Origin: Gammaproteobacteria bacterium
GTDB lineage: Bacteria; Pseudomonadota; Gammaproteobacteria; Steroidobacterales; Steroidobacteraceae
NCBI GenBank assembly: GCA_003164785.1
Contig: PLUE01000022.1
Location: 92,590 to 156,589, forward strand
Direction of reading: 5' to 3'
Length of the DNA: 64,000 nucleotides
Position 1 is the first letter of the stretch. Each line of letters opens with the position of its first letter. Shown here one piece after another: positions 21,272 through 29,332 of the stretch. The position numbers and the translations under genes were made by a program. The notes below the pieces were generated by a model, which did not search any database, was not told the origin of the DNA, and saw nothing but the letters and a program-made list of their open reading frames with translations.

Positions 21272-22090
21272 TCAAACAGCGGCGGTCGCGACCTCGTCCG
21301 CCCAGACGAGAAATTTGGCCAGATAGTTCGGTCCAAACGTCATGCTGAGGGCCACATCGGCCGCGTCCCGTCCGCGGGCGATCAACACCCGGCCGATGCG
21401 GCGCTGGTTGTTGCGCGGATCGAAGGTGTGCCACGCGCCGCCCAGGTAGGCCTCGAACCAGCCGGCGAAGTCCATGGGGGCATCCATCGGCGGCACCCCG
21501 ATATCCCCCAGATACCCCGTGCAATAACGGCACGGAATGTTGAGGGCGCGGCACAGCGCGATGGCCAGGTGCGCGTAATCCCGGCAAACGCCGACACGCT
21601 CGTTGAACACTTCCCACGCGGTCTTCGTGGGGCGCGCGCACTGGTAGTCGAACGCGATGTGGCTATGCACCCAGTCGACCACGGCCTGGACCCGACCCCA
21701 CCCCGGCATCATGCCGCCGAACATCGACCAGGCGGTGGCCGCCAATAATTCGGTCTCGCAATACCGGCTGGGCAGCAAGTACACCAACGTCTCGTCGGGC
21801 AAGGACTCCACCGTGTGCTCGAAAGCATGCGGAAACGTGGGCTCGGCCAGCCCCGTGTCGTTGACCACGCCATCGGCCGTGATCTTGAAGATTCCCGGCG
21901 GCGCCATCACGCGAGTGCACCAGTTGCCGAATCCATCGCGATACATCGATAGCGGCACGCCCGGCTCGGTCATCACGGTGTCGGCGCGAACCAGATCCTG
22001 GCTACGGCTGTAGTGCACATTCAGATTCAATATCATCGGCGTGGCCTGAGGCAGATCGTAAATCAGCTCATAGCCTAGCCGTATCAACAT
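21272..22090 (-). CDS. Transglutaminase-like cysteine protease family protein
   Basis: The 272-residue cytoplasmic protein has an N-terminal beta domain (LIRLGYELIYDLPQATPMIL, LNVHYSRSQDLV) and a transglutaminase core. The catalytic triad is C169 (RVGVCRDYAHLA), H221 (GGAWHTFDP) and D224. This bacterial family is usually treated as a protease or amidase of unknown substrate and often sits near alpha-E and circularly permuted ATP-grasp genes, which are not present here. I choose ATG 22090 because homologues begin with MxIRLGYELIY; upstream codons in the same frame do not look coding. Confidence 0.88.
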   Translation of the reverse strand: MLIRLGYELIYDLPQATPMILNLNVHYSRSQDLVRADTVMTEPGVPLSMYRDGFGNWCTRVMAPPGIFKITADGVVNDTGLAEPTFPHAFEHTVESLPDETLVYLLPSRYCETELLAATAWSMFGGMMPGWGRVQAVVDWVHSHIAFDYQCARPTKTAWEVFNERVGVCRDYAHLAIALCRALNIPCRYCTGYLGDIGVPPMDAPMDFAGWFEAYLGGAWHTFDPRNNQRRIGRVLIARGRDAADVALSMTFGPNYLAKFLVWADEVATAAV

Positions 22091-22392
22091 TGCGTGCACC
22101 GCCGCATAAAAGGAATTAAGGGATACTCTGACATGAAGGCACTCTGCCACAAATGGCTTCCCCGCAGCAGCGTTTGTAGGGACCATCCTACCCTCGGACC
22201 CGCCCCAAAACAGAGCGCGCTGCGGCGCGCGCGAGGAGCGGCGCGTTTCCGCGGAAACCACGACCTTACCGTTTGGGCGGGCCGCCGCCCCGGGCGCATT
22301 CCCGCGCGATCGACGCGCGCGGCGCAGGGGGACAGGGCGCAAACGACATGGCATGCGCGGGGCGCCCTGCCGAGTTGCGCTATATTGAGCCG
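22091..22392. other. 302-bp divergent intergenic region with a 14-bp perfect palindrome
   Basis: No credible gene is seen between the divergent transglutaminase and HAD genes. It holds a perfect palindrome, GTTTCCGCGGAAAC, at 22245-22258, preceded by a GCGCGC-rich run. It ends in TATATT at 22381-22386, six bases before the HAD start codon. The palindrome is a candidate operator. Confidence 0.5.
22381..22386 (+). promoter_or_regulatory. -10 box 6 bases before the HAD phosphatase start codon
   Basis: TATATT followed by GAGCCG and then ATG at 22393. There is no ribosome binding site, so the message may be leaderless. No good -35 hexamer is visible. Confidence 0.4.
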
Positions 22393-23085
22393 ATGAACGA
22401 CGCGTCACGCGAACCCTCCGCAACCCCCAATGTCGCGCTCTTCGATCTCGACGGCACCCTGACCTGGCGCGATACCCTGCACAGCTTCCTGTTCGGCTAT
22501 GCCGCGCGCCGCCCCGCGCGCTGGCCCCGTCTGTGGCGCCTGTTGCCGGCGGTGGCGGGCTATCTCCGGCACCATGACCGCGGCAGTCTGAAATCCCACG
22601 TGATTCGCATCGTGATGGGCGGCGATTCGCGCCGCGAAATCGATGCCTGGGCGCAGGATTTCGTCGCCAGCCTGAAGGCACGCCACACCTTCAGGCCTAC
22701 GGCACTGGCGGTCCTGGAGGGTCATCGCGCCGCGGGTGATCGCCTGGTATTGCTGTCCGCCAGCCCGGATCTGTATGTCCCACGGATCGGTCGGCTGCTC
22801 GGCTTCGAGCACACGCTGTGCACCGAGGTGAAATGGCAGGCCGAGGACGGCGGCGAGCGTCTCGACGGCGCCCTGCTGACGCCCAACCGGCGCGGCGAGG
22901 AGAAGTCCGCGTGCCTCGCCTGGTTGCGGGCACAATATCCGGGGCTGCCGGTCGTCGCCCACGGCAACAGCATCTCGGATCTTCCGCACCTCGTGCAAGC
23001 CGACGAGGCCATCCTCGTGAACGGCAATGGCGCGGCGCGGCGCGCGGCCGCGAAGGCTGCTATCCCGATCTCCGATTGGCGCTGA
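22393..23085 (+). CDS. HAD superfamily subfamily IB phosphatase
   Basis: The 230-residue protein has the HAD motif I FDLDGTLTWRDT (residues 12-23), motif II LLSASP (about 119-124), a conserved lysine in GEEKSACL and a motif III variant, AHGNSISDLPHL. The size and the phosphoserine phosphatase-like cap between motifs I and II place it in subfamily IB (SerB/CicA type). The usual GDS of motif III reads GNS here, but the following Asp is kept. Substrate is unknown; small phosphomonoesters or phosphoserine-like compounds are likely. An in-frame ATG further upstream is rejected because the sequence before MNDASRE does not look coding. Confidence 0.85.
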   Translation: MNDASREPSATPNVALFDLDGTLTWRDTLHSFLFGYAARRPARWPRLWRLLPAVAGYLRHHDRGSLKSHVIRIVMGGDSRREIDAWAQDFVASLKARHTFRPTALAVLEGHRAAGDRLVLLSASPDLYVPRIGRLLGFEHTLCTEVKWQAEDGGERLDGALLTPNRRGEEKSACLAWLRAQYPGLPVVAHGNSISDLPHLVQADEAILVNGNGAARRAAAKAAIPISDWR

Positions 23086-23146
23086 GGCCGGCTCCGCGGG
23101 GCCCGGTCAGGGCCAAGGGCAGGGCCTCGGCCCAGGGCCTCAGCGC
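23079..23146. terminator. Inverted repeat embedding both stop codons of convergent genes
   Basis: Perfect 11-bp arms GCGCTGAGGCC (23079-23089) and GGCCTCAGCGC (23136-23146) are separated by 46 GC-rich bases. The HAD stop TGA is in the left arm; the DAHP synthase stop TGA is in the right arm on the other strand. It reads the same in both directions, as a two-way terminator should, but lacks T-tracts. Confidence 0.5.
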
Positions 23147-24207
23147 TTAACGGTGCGCAAGGTCTCGTGCATCTTGAGCAGCAACGTCTCGGTGGTCGGC
23201 CAATCGATGCACGGATCCGTGATCGACACGCCATACTCAAGCTTGGTCAAATCTTTCGGGATGCTCTGGTTGCCCGACTTCAGATGGCTCTCGAGCATCA
23301 GCCCGACGATGGAGCGGTTGCCGTCGCTGATCTGACCGATGCAGCTCTCGGCCACCATCGGCTGCAGGCTGAAGTCCTTGTTCGTGTTGCCATGACTGCA
23401 ATCGACGACGATGTTGGGCGCCAGGTTCGCCGTGCCGAGCTCGCGTTCGGCATGCGCGATGCTGACCGCATCGTAGTTGGGTTTGCCGCCGCCGCCACGC
23501 AGCACCAGGTGCGCGTGCGGGTTGCCGCGGGTGCGGAACACCGCGGACTGACCCTGTTGGGTGATGCCGAGAAAATGATGCGGATGCCGCACGGACTGCA
23601 GCGCGTTGATCGAGGTCGCGAGCGCGCCGTCGGTGCCGTTCTTGAAGCCCACCGGCGTCGACAGGCCGCTGGCCATCTCACGATGCGTCTGTGATTCGGT
23701 GGTGCGCGCACCGATGGCCGTCCAGGTGATGAGCTCGGACAGGTACTGCGGCATGATCGGATCGAGCGCCTCGGTGCCGGCCGGCAGACCCAACTCCGCG
23801 ATGTGCAGCAGCAGCTCGCGGGCGATCAAGATGCCCTTCTCGATATGGAACGAATCGTCCATGTCGGGATCGTTGATCAGCCCCTTCCAGCCCACCGTGG
23901 TGCGCGGCTTCTCGAAGTACACCCGCATGATGAGCATCATGGTCGATTCCACCTGGGTCGCAAGCTGCCGCAACCGGCTCGCGTATTCGCGCGCGGCGGC
24001 CACGTCGTGAATCGAACACGGTCCGACGACGATGAACAGGCGCGGATCGCGATGCTCCAGGATCGCGCGCACGAGCTCCCGCGATTTGACCACCGTACCG
24101 GTGGCACGCTCGGTCAGAGGCAGTCGCCGCTTGACTTCCTCCGGGGTTGCCAGCAGGTCACTGGACAGCACATTGATATTGAACAGGGGATCTTGAATGT
24201 TCGACAC
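23140..24207 (-). CDS. aroG: 3-deoxy-7-phosphoheptulonate (DAHP) synthase, class I AroG/AroF type
   Basis: Condenses phosphoenolpyruvate and erythrose 4-phosphate in the first step of the shikimate pathway. The 355-residue product matches E. coli AroF/G/H. Key segments: VVGPCSIHD (metal-binding Cys), RVYFEKPRTTVGWKGL, EALDPIMPQYLSELITWTAIGARTTESQTHR, GFKNGTDG and VDCSHGNTNKD. The start is GTG 24207, with AGGTCGAGCA just ahead; there is no suitable ATG. Lies 8 bases after tryptophan 2,3-dioxygenase and is probably on the same message. Which aromatic amino acid inhibits it cannot be told from the sequence alone. Confidence 0.93.
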   Translation of the reverse strand: MSNIQDPLFNINVLSSDLLATPEEVKRRLPLTERATGTVVKSRELVRAILEHRDPRLFIVVGPCSIHDVAAAREYASRLRQLATQVESTMMLIMRVYFEKPRTTVGWKGLINDPDMDDSFHIEKGILIARELLLHIAELGLPAGTEALDPIMPQYLSELITWTAIGARTTESQTHREMASGLSTPVGFKNGTDGALATSINALQSVRHPHHFLGITQQGQSAVFRTRGNPHAHLVLRGGGGKPNYDAVSIAHAERELGTANLAPNIVVDCSHGNTNKDFSLQPMVAESCIGQISDGNRSIVGLMLESHLKSGNQSIPKDLTKLEYGVSITDPCIDWPTTETLLLKMHETLRTVKR

Positions 24208-24215
24208 TGCTCGAC

Positions 24216-25070
24216 CTACATGGACGTTCTGATCGTCCAAAGTTCCGGAAAAAATTTGAGTTCCAGCGCCTTCGTCAGGTACGACACGCCGCCCGTACCG
24301 CCGGTCCCGCGCTTGTGACCGATGATGCGCTCGACCGTCTTCATGTGCGTGAAGCGCCACAGCTGAAACTTGTAATCGAGGTCGACCAACGCCTCCGCCA
24401 ACTCGTACAGGTCCCATTCCTTTTCCGAGTTGTGATACACGCTGAGCCACGCCGCCGCGACCGTCTTGCTGGCCGTGTAGGGCTGCGTGAAATCGCGGTC
24501 GATGGCCGCGGGCGGCACATCCAGTCCGCGCCGGCTCAACAGCCGCAGCACCTCATCATACAGGCTGGGCGACCGCAGCGCGCGCTCCAACATCTCGTAC
24601 GTCGCCGGATCGCCCTGAAACACCTTGATGGTGTCCGCGTTCTTGTTGCCGATCAGGAATTCCAACATGCGATATTGCGCGGACTGAAATCCCGAGGACC
24701 GCCCGAGCGTATTGCGAAACGCCGAATAATCCGGCGGCGTGAGGGTGGCGAGCACATTCCACGCCTGCAGCAATTGCTGTTGAATGGTCGACACGCGCGC
24801 CAGCATCTTGAACGTGGGACCAAGATCGTCGCGGCGCACGCAGTCGACCATGGCGTTCAACTCGTGCAGGCAAAGTTTCATCCAGAGTTCGGAGACCTGG
24901 TGGATGACGATGAACAGCATCTCGTCGTGGTGGAACGACAATGGATGCTGGGCATCGAGCAGCTTGTCGAGGTTCAGGTACTGCGAATAGCTCAAGGACT
25001 GGGTCAGGTCCCAATGGACCTGCTCGTCGCTCAAGTCGACGAAGGGTTTGACCGGCGTGGGCTCGCTCAT
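24216..25070 (-). CDS. kynA: Tryptophan 2,3-dioxygenase KynA
   Basis: Heme enzyme that opens the indole ring of L-tryptophan to N-formylkynurenine. The 284-residue length is normal for bacterial enzymes. Substrate-binding FHHDEMLFIVIHQVSELWMK is near residue 47, the YRMLEFLIGNKN loop follows, and the proximal heme His is in FTHMKTVERIIGHKRGTGGT near the C-terminus. The start is ATG 25070, three bases after the YgjP-like stop. kynB and kynU are not in the window, so the product may feed NAD synthesis or full degradation. Its sharing of an operon with DAHP synthase is unusual. Confidence 0.95.
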   Translation of the reverse strand: MSEPTPVKPFVDLSDEQVHWDLTQSLSYSQYLNLDKLLDAQHPLSFHHDEMLFIVIHQVSELWMKLCLHELNAMVDCVRRDDLGPTFKMLARVSTIQQQLLQAWNVLATLTPPDYSAFRNTLGRSSGFQSAQYRMLEFLIGNKNADTIKVFQGDPATYEMLERALRSPSLYDEVLRLLSRRGLDVPPAAIDRDFTQPYTASKTVAAAWLSVYHNSEKEWDLYELAEALVDLDYKFQLWRFTHMKTVERIIGHKRGTGGTGGVSYLTKALELKFFPELWTIRTSM

Positions 25071-25073
25071 GTA

Positions 25074-25802
25074 TCAGCTCTTGAAGACCCAGGCGGGAAC
25101 GGTGCGCCAGCCCGCGAGCAGCTCTCGGTCGAGGCTCCGATAATCGGGCTCGAGCCGCTCCACCAGACGCCAGAAATTCGCCGAGTGATTCATGTGCTTC
25201 GTATGCGCCAATTCATGCATGAACAGGTAGCGCACCACCTCGGGACGCAGGAACACCAGCGAGCAGTTCAGGCTCACCGTGCCGCGAGTCGAGCAGCTTC
25301 CCCACCGTGTCCGCTGACAACGGATCGCCACGCGCGCGACGGAATACTTGAGCTCGTCCGCCAGCCGCAGCAGGTTCGGCGCCAGGCGTTCGGCGGCGGC
25401 GCGTTTCAACCATCCCTGCAGCAACAGGCGCGCGACGCCATCATCCGGCGCCTGCACCACCAAGCGATCGCCCTGGAACGACAGGTTGCGCCGGGTCGCC
25501 ACGATCCAATCCACATCGAAGCGCTCGCCGCTGAACGCAAATTCGACGGCCACCGGCACGGCGGCTTCGGGGACCGACACGCACTGCATCGCCGCCACCT
25601 TGCGATCGATCCAGGGCGTGAAGCGATTGACGAAATCACGCACCGTTTTCGGGCTGACGCCGACCGGCACCACGATCTCGACGCGGCCGCCCACGTGAAC
25701 CCGGGCGGTCAGACGACGCGCGCGCGGACTTACCCGAACGGCGAACAGATCGGTGGAGCTACGAGTTTCGAACAACGACAGCTGCGTGCCATGTGCATTC
25801 AT
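25074..25802 (-). CDS. YgjP-like (DUF45/WLM) zinc metallopeptidase-type protein
   Basis: The 242-residue protein belongs to the YgjP/SprT-related group. The RTRWGSCS motif lies at about residues 165-172 and the zinc motif HELAH at 196-200, followed by HMNHSANFW with the likely third ligand. Such proteins are predicted metal-dependent hydrolases of unknown substrate. I choose ATG 25802; the frame extends to a TTG at 25811. A minus-strand TATCAT (25816-25811) with an extended TG lies 8 bases before this ATG. It would be the first gene of a unit with kynA and the DAHP synthase. Confidence 0.88.
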   Translation of the reverse strand: MNAHGTQLSLFETRSSTDLFAVRVSPRARRLTARVHVGGRVEIVVPVGVSPKTVRDFVNRFTPWIDRKVAAMQCVSVPEAAVPVAVEFAFSGERFDVDWIVATRRNLSFQGDRLVVQAPDDGVARLLLQGWLKRAAAERLAPNLLRLADELKYSVARVAIRCQRTRWGSCSTRGTVSLNCSLVFLRPEVVRYLFMHELAHTKHMNHSANFWRLVERLEPDYRSLDRELLAGWRTVPAWVFKS

Positions 25803-25810
25803 CGCGCACA

Positions 25811-25819
25811 ATGATACCA
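25811..25819 (-). promoter_or_regulatory. Extended -10 promoter element before the YgjP/kynA/aroG unit
   Basis: On the minus strand TGGTATCAT matches an extended -10 (TGN plus a 5/6 hexamer). It ends 8 bases before ATG 25802, leaving a leader of one or two bases. Confidence 0.35.
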
Positions 25820-25832
25820 GGTTAGGGTGGCT

Positions 25833-26582
25833 TCAATGTCGCGCCACGGTCCCCAGTTGCCGCTGGGCGGCCTTGAAATGGGGCGCGACGAGCAAGGATT
25901 TTTCGATCCAATTGCGCGCGCCCAGCACGTCGCCCCTGATCTGCAATTGGCGACCCAATTCGAGGTACGCTTCCGCCTGTCCCCACCCCGGAACATCCGG
26001 GTTGGTGGGCGGCGCCTGTTCGAACAATTGCGCGGCCTGCTGGAGCTCCTCGAACGCCACCTGATTCTCGGTCGACCCGAGCTTGTAGCGCATCAGTCCG
26101 TCCACGGCCCGTAGATACACGACCCGCGGGTTGTGCGGCGCCAGTTTTGCCGCGCTGGCCAGCCGCTCCAACGACCTCGCGTCCAGGAGCAAACGCTCGA
26201 CTTTTCGGTACCTGGCGAGGTTGCCGTCGCAAGCACCCTGGAGCGCCAGCGTCTCCACCGACTTCGGATCCTTCTCGATCACGGCCTTGAGCTCATCGGC
26301 ACACGCCGCGAACGCCCACTCGGCCTTATGACCGCGCTGCTCGCCGCCCAACAGCCCCAACCGATACTCCGTATGTGCCAGGTGATAACGCAGCGCCGTC
26401 GCGGTATCGCCCGCCTGCTCGCGGGCGCTCAGCAGCTGAACCATGCTCGCCAGCTCGTTGGCGTCTTCGATGTGATACGCGTAGAGGATCTGCGCCTCCA
26501 AATCCCCACCCTCCTGTGCGTTGGCAACCAGCCCGAGCACACACAGCGGCATCACCCGCAACAGCATTCTGATTTGACCCAT
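25833..26582 (-). CDS. Secreted TPR-like protein of unknown function
   Basis: The 249-residue protein has a signal peptide (MLLRVMPLCVLGLVANAQ) and is otherwise helical with tetratricopeptide-like spacing: AEWAFAACADELKAVIEKDPKSVETLALQGAC, LERLASAAKLAPHNPRVVYLRAV and AEAYLELGRQLQIRGDVLGARNWIEKSLLVAPHFKAAQ. It probably acts as a periplasmic scaffold. It lies 30 bases upstream of the YgjP-like gene on the same strand and is divergent from tatD with only 32 bases between them. An internal ATG at 26567 would give a cleaner signal peptide. No ribosome site is seen at either start. Confidence 0.75.
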   Translation of the reverse strand: MGQIRMLLRVMPLCVLGLVANAQEGGDLEAQILYAYHIEDANELASMVQLLSAREQAGDTATALRYHLAHTEYRLGLLGGEQRGHKAEWAFAACADELKAVIEKDPKSVETLALQGACDGNLARYRKVERLLLDARSLERLASAAKLAPHNPRVVYLRAVDGLMRYKLGSTENQVAFEELQQAAQLFEQAPPTNPDVPGWGQAEAYLELGRQLQIRGDVLGARNWIEKSLLVAPHFKAAQRQLGTVARH

Positions 26583-26614
26583 AATGTGAAAAGAATATCA
26601 CCGAGGTGGACTGA

Positions 26615-27415
26615 TTGAACGTTGAACTGGTCGATATCGGGGCGAATCTCACCCATGAAAGTTTTGCCGAGGACCGCGACGACGTGCTCGCGCGCGCCGC
26701 CGAGTCCGGCGTCACCCGCCAGATCGTGACCGGTGCCGATCTCGCGAGTTCGCAGGCCGCCGCGTCACTGGCTGCCGGCGCACCCGCGCGACTGTGGAGC
26801 ACGGCGGGGGTGCATCCCCATCACGCGGGCACCTTCGAGCGGTCCTCGCGCGACGCCATCATGGACCTGCTGCGCCAGCCCCAGGTCGTGGCCGTGGGCG
26901 AATGCGGTCTGGATTATTTTCGCAATTTCTCGACGCCCGCGCAGCAGCAAGCCGCGTTCCTGGCCCAGCTCGAGATCGCCGTGGCCACCGGCAAGCCGGT
27001 GTTTCTTCATCAACGTGACTCGCACGAGGATTTCAAGGCCATCCTCGGGGACTTTCGCGGCCGGGTGCGCGGCATCGCCCACTGCTTCACCGGCGACCGA
27101 TCGCAACTCGAGGACTACCTGGAGCTAGGTTTGTCAGTCGGCATTACCGGCTGGGTCTGCGACGAGCGCCGCGGCGCGGATTTGCGGGAGGCGGTTCCCG
27201 GCATACCCGCCGGACGCTTGATGATCGAGACCGATGCGCCCTATCTGCTGCCGCGCGACCTCGAGCCGCGGCCCAAATCCCGGCGCAACGAACCGGCCTA
27301 TCTCATGCACATCGCGCGCGTCGTCGCCCGCCTGCGCGACGAATCGTTTGAATCACTCGCCGCGCTCACGACGCGCAACGCCGTCGAGTTCTTCGGTCTG
27401 GCGCACGCCGTCTGA
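26615..27415 (+). CDS. tatD: TatD family 3'-5' exonuclease / metal-dependent hydrolase
   Basis: TIM-barrel metal-dependent nuclease of the TatD family (266 residues). VDIGANLTHESF at the start, GVHPHHA, VGECGLDYFRNFS, FLHQRDSHEDF, HCFTGD and ETDAPYLLPRDL carry the metal ligands. The N-terminal DIGANLTHESF and the overall length match TatD rather than YcfH or YjjV. The start is a TTG at 26615, preceded by a strong GAGGTGG at 26603-26609; no ATG or GTG fits better. It is convergent with the NERD-domain gene. Confidence 0.92.
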   Translation: MNVELVDIGANLTHESFAEDRDDVLARAAESGVTRQIVTGADLASSQAAASLAAGAPARLWSTAGVHPHHAGTFERSSRDAIMDLLRQPQVVAVGECGLDYFRNFSTPAQQQAAFLAQLEIAVATGKPVFLHQRDSHEDFKAILGDFRGRVRGIAHCFTGDRSQLEDYLELGLSVGITGWVCDERRGADLREAVPGIPAGRLMIETDAPYLLPRDLEPRPKSRRNEPAYLMHIARVVARLRDESFESLAALTTRNAVEFFGLAHAV

Positions 27416-27425
27416 TGCGCGCCGG

Positions 27426-28022
27426 TTACAGGTTGGTGAACAGATGCGGGCTCGGCCGCAGCTGCGCGGTGAGCCGGCTCCAAGCCGCCTTATAGGCCGC
27501 GTATTCGGGAAAATCGCACTGCGTCCGGTCGACCGGTGGGAATTCCACCTCGATGCCGTCGAGCATCGTGACATATTTGGGCTTGCCCTTGGTGAACTTG
27601 CCGACGTTGGAGAAGAGCAGCCTTCCCTCGACGGGTACCTCGCCCACGAGCGCCTTGACCGCCGCGATCCGGTCGTAGAGGGCCGGCTGCGGATTGTCGA
27701 AGGTGTAGCGCCGGCGGCCCATCACGGTCCAATCGCTCATCTGGTCGCCGCCGAAGATCAGCCCGGCGACGCGCCGCGTGTCGAGCAGCAACACGCCGCG
27801 CGGCGTCAGCAACAGGTGATCGATGTGAATGAATCCGCCCATTCCGTCGGGCACGAGCACCTGATGCGCGGCGTAATACCCGACGCGTTCAAGTCGAGCC
27901 AGCAAGGCCTGCCGTCGCTGGCGGCGCTGGTAGGCGCCGTACGCGACGTAACCGCCCGCACCCAGCAACAGCAGGGTGGCGCCGGTGGCAATCCATTCCG
28001 GCTCGATCCGAAAATCGTTCAT
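27426..28022 (-). CDS. Membrane-anchored NERD (nuclease-related) domain protein
   Basis: The 198-residue protein has an N-terminal membrane helix (about residues 10-30), a basic stretch (RRQRRQALL), then a NERD-type domain: VGYYAAHQVLVPDGMGGFIHIDHLLLTPRGVLLLDTRRVAGLIFG. The D...LLLTPRGVLLLDTR pattern is the predicted metal-binding core, related to restriction endonuclease folds. Its ATG overlaps the thrC stop in ATGA, so it is the fourth gene of the threonine operon. A role in DNA or RNA processing is suspected, not shown. Confidence 0.82.
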   Translation of the reverse strand: MNDFRIEPEWIATGATLLLLGAGGYVAYGAYQRRQRRQALLARLERVGYYAAHQVLVPDGMGGFIHIDHLLLTPRGVLLLDTRRVAGLIFGGDQMSDWTVMGRRRYTFDNPQPALYDRIAAVKALVGEVPVEGRLLFSNVGKFTKGKPKYVTMLDGIEVEFPPVDRTQCDFPEYAAYKAAWSRLTAQLRPSPHLFTNL

Positions 28023-29332
28023 TCGAGCGCTGCGGCCACGGCTTGCAGGGTGGGCGGCAGGTCCACGAAATGCCGGGGCAGTCGCAGCAGTCGGTCCAGG
28101 CTGTCGGGAACGGCGAGCGGGACGCCGATGATGGGCTCGACGATCTCGTTGAACTTCGCCGGGTGCGCGGTGGCCACCAGCACCCAGGGGTGATCGCGCC
28201 GTTCCTCCACGCTCAAGCCCGCATAGACTTCAGCTGCCGTCGCAGTGTGCGGACACCATTCGCGCCCATAGTGCATGAAGTCTTCTCCGATACGAGCCCG
28301 GATTGTAGCGTCATCGACAGTCACGGCGCTTAACTGTTCGCGCATCGCCTCGATGGTCGGATACTGCGTGCGCAGGCGCTCCATGTTGCTGGGATTGCCG
28401 ACATCCATGGCGGAAGCCAAGGTCGGTACGCTCGGTCGAGGCTTCCAGTCCCCGCTCTGCAGATAATCGGGCACCGTGCGGTTGGCGTTGTGCGCCAAAA
28501 TGATGCGGCCGACCGGAAAGCCGAGCGCACGCGCCCAGACCGCCGCGAATGCATTGCCCAGATTGCCGGCCGGAATGATGTACGACGCCTTGGCGCCGGT
28601 CCGGCGCTCGACCTCGAGACTGGACGCCACGTAGTACGACATCTGCGGCAGCAAGCGGCCGATGTTGATGCTGTTGGCGGAACTGAAGCGATGCTTGAGC
28701 GCCAGCTTGACGTCGAGGAAGGCCTCTTTCACCAGGCGCTGACAGTCATCGAAGCTGCCGTCGATGCGCAGCGAGATCACGTTGTCGCCCCAGCAGGTCA
28801 ATTGCTGTTCCTGGCGCGGACTCACCAAGCCTTTGGGATACAGGATCACGATCCGCACCCATGGCCGCAGGTGAAATGCCGCCGCCACCGCACCGCCGGT
28901 GTCGCCCGAAGTGGCCACGAGAATGGTCAACGGTCGCGTCGCGCTCCCCTCGAGCCGCTGCAGACTCTCCGCGAGGAACCGCGCGCCGAAATCCTTGAAT
29001 GCGGCGGTGGGCCCGTGAAACAGCTCGAGGGCGAACAAACGATCCGTGGCGCCCTTCACCGGGGTGGTGGGCGCCTCGAAGTTGAACGCCGCGTCCAGAA
29101 TCGCGCCCAGATGGGGTCGAAGCCGGTCACCCTCGAAGAATCCGTCCAATGCCGCGTGCGCAATCTCCGGCAACGACTTCAAGTCCTTGAATGACGGCAC
29201 GTCCACGTGCGGCATCCGCGTCGGCAGATAGAGTCCGCCGTCGGGCGCCAAGCCCTGCTGAATGGCTTCGCTCACCGTGATGGCGGGCGCGCCGCCGCGG
29301 GAGCTGACAAACTTCAAATCGGAGTCGGACAT
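28019..29332 (-). CDS. thrC: Threonine synthase ThrC
   Basis: PLP enzyme converting O-phosphohomoserine to threonine. The 437-residue protein has the PLP lysine in GPTAAFKDFGARFL and the phosphate-binding ATSGDTGGAVAAAF. The N-terminal KFVSSRGGAPAITVSEAIQQGLAPDGGLYLP is typical of the E. coli-type enzyme. Its start codon shares one base with the thrB stop, and its stop overlaps the NERD gene start. Confidence 0.96.
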   Translation of the reverse strand: MSDSDLKFVSSRGGAPAITVSEAIQQGLAPDGGLYLPTRMPHVDVPSFKDLKSLPEIAHAALDGFFEGDRLRPHLGAILDAAFNFEAPTTPVKGATDRLFALELFHGPTAAFKDFGARFLAESLQRLEGSATRPLTILVATSGDTGGAVAAAFHLRPWVRIVILYPKGLVSPRQEQQLTCWGDNVISLRIDGSFDDCQRLVKEAFLDVKLALKHRFSSANSINIGRLLPQMSYYVASSLEVERRTGAKASYIIPAGNLGNAFAAVWARALGFPVGRIILAHNANRTVPDYLQSGDWKPRPSVPTLASAMDVGNPSNMERLRTQYPTIEAMREQLSAVTVDDATIRARIGEDFMHYGREWCPHTATAAEVYAGLSVEERRDHPWVLVATAHPAKFNEIVEPIIGVPLAVPDSLDRLLRLPRHFVDLPPTLQAVAAALE

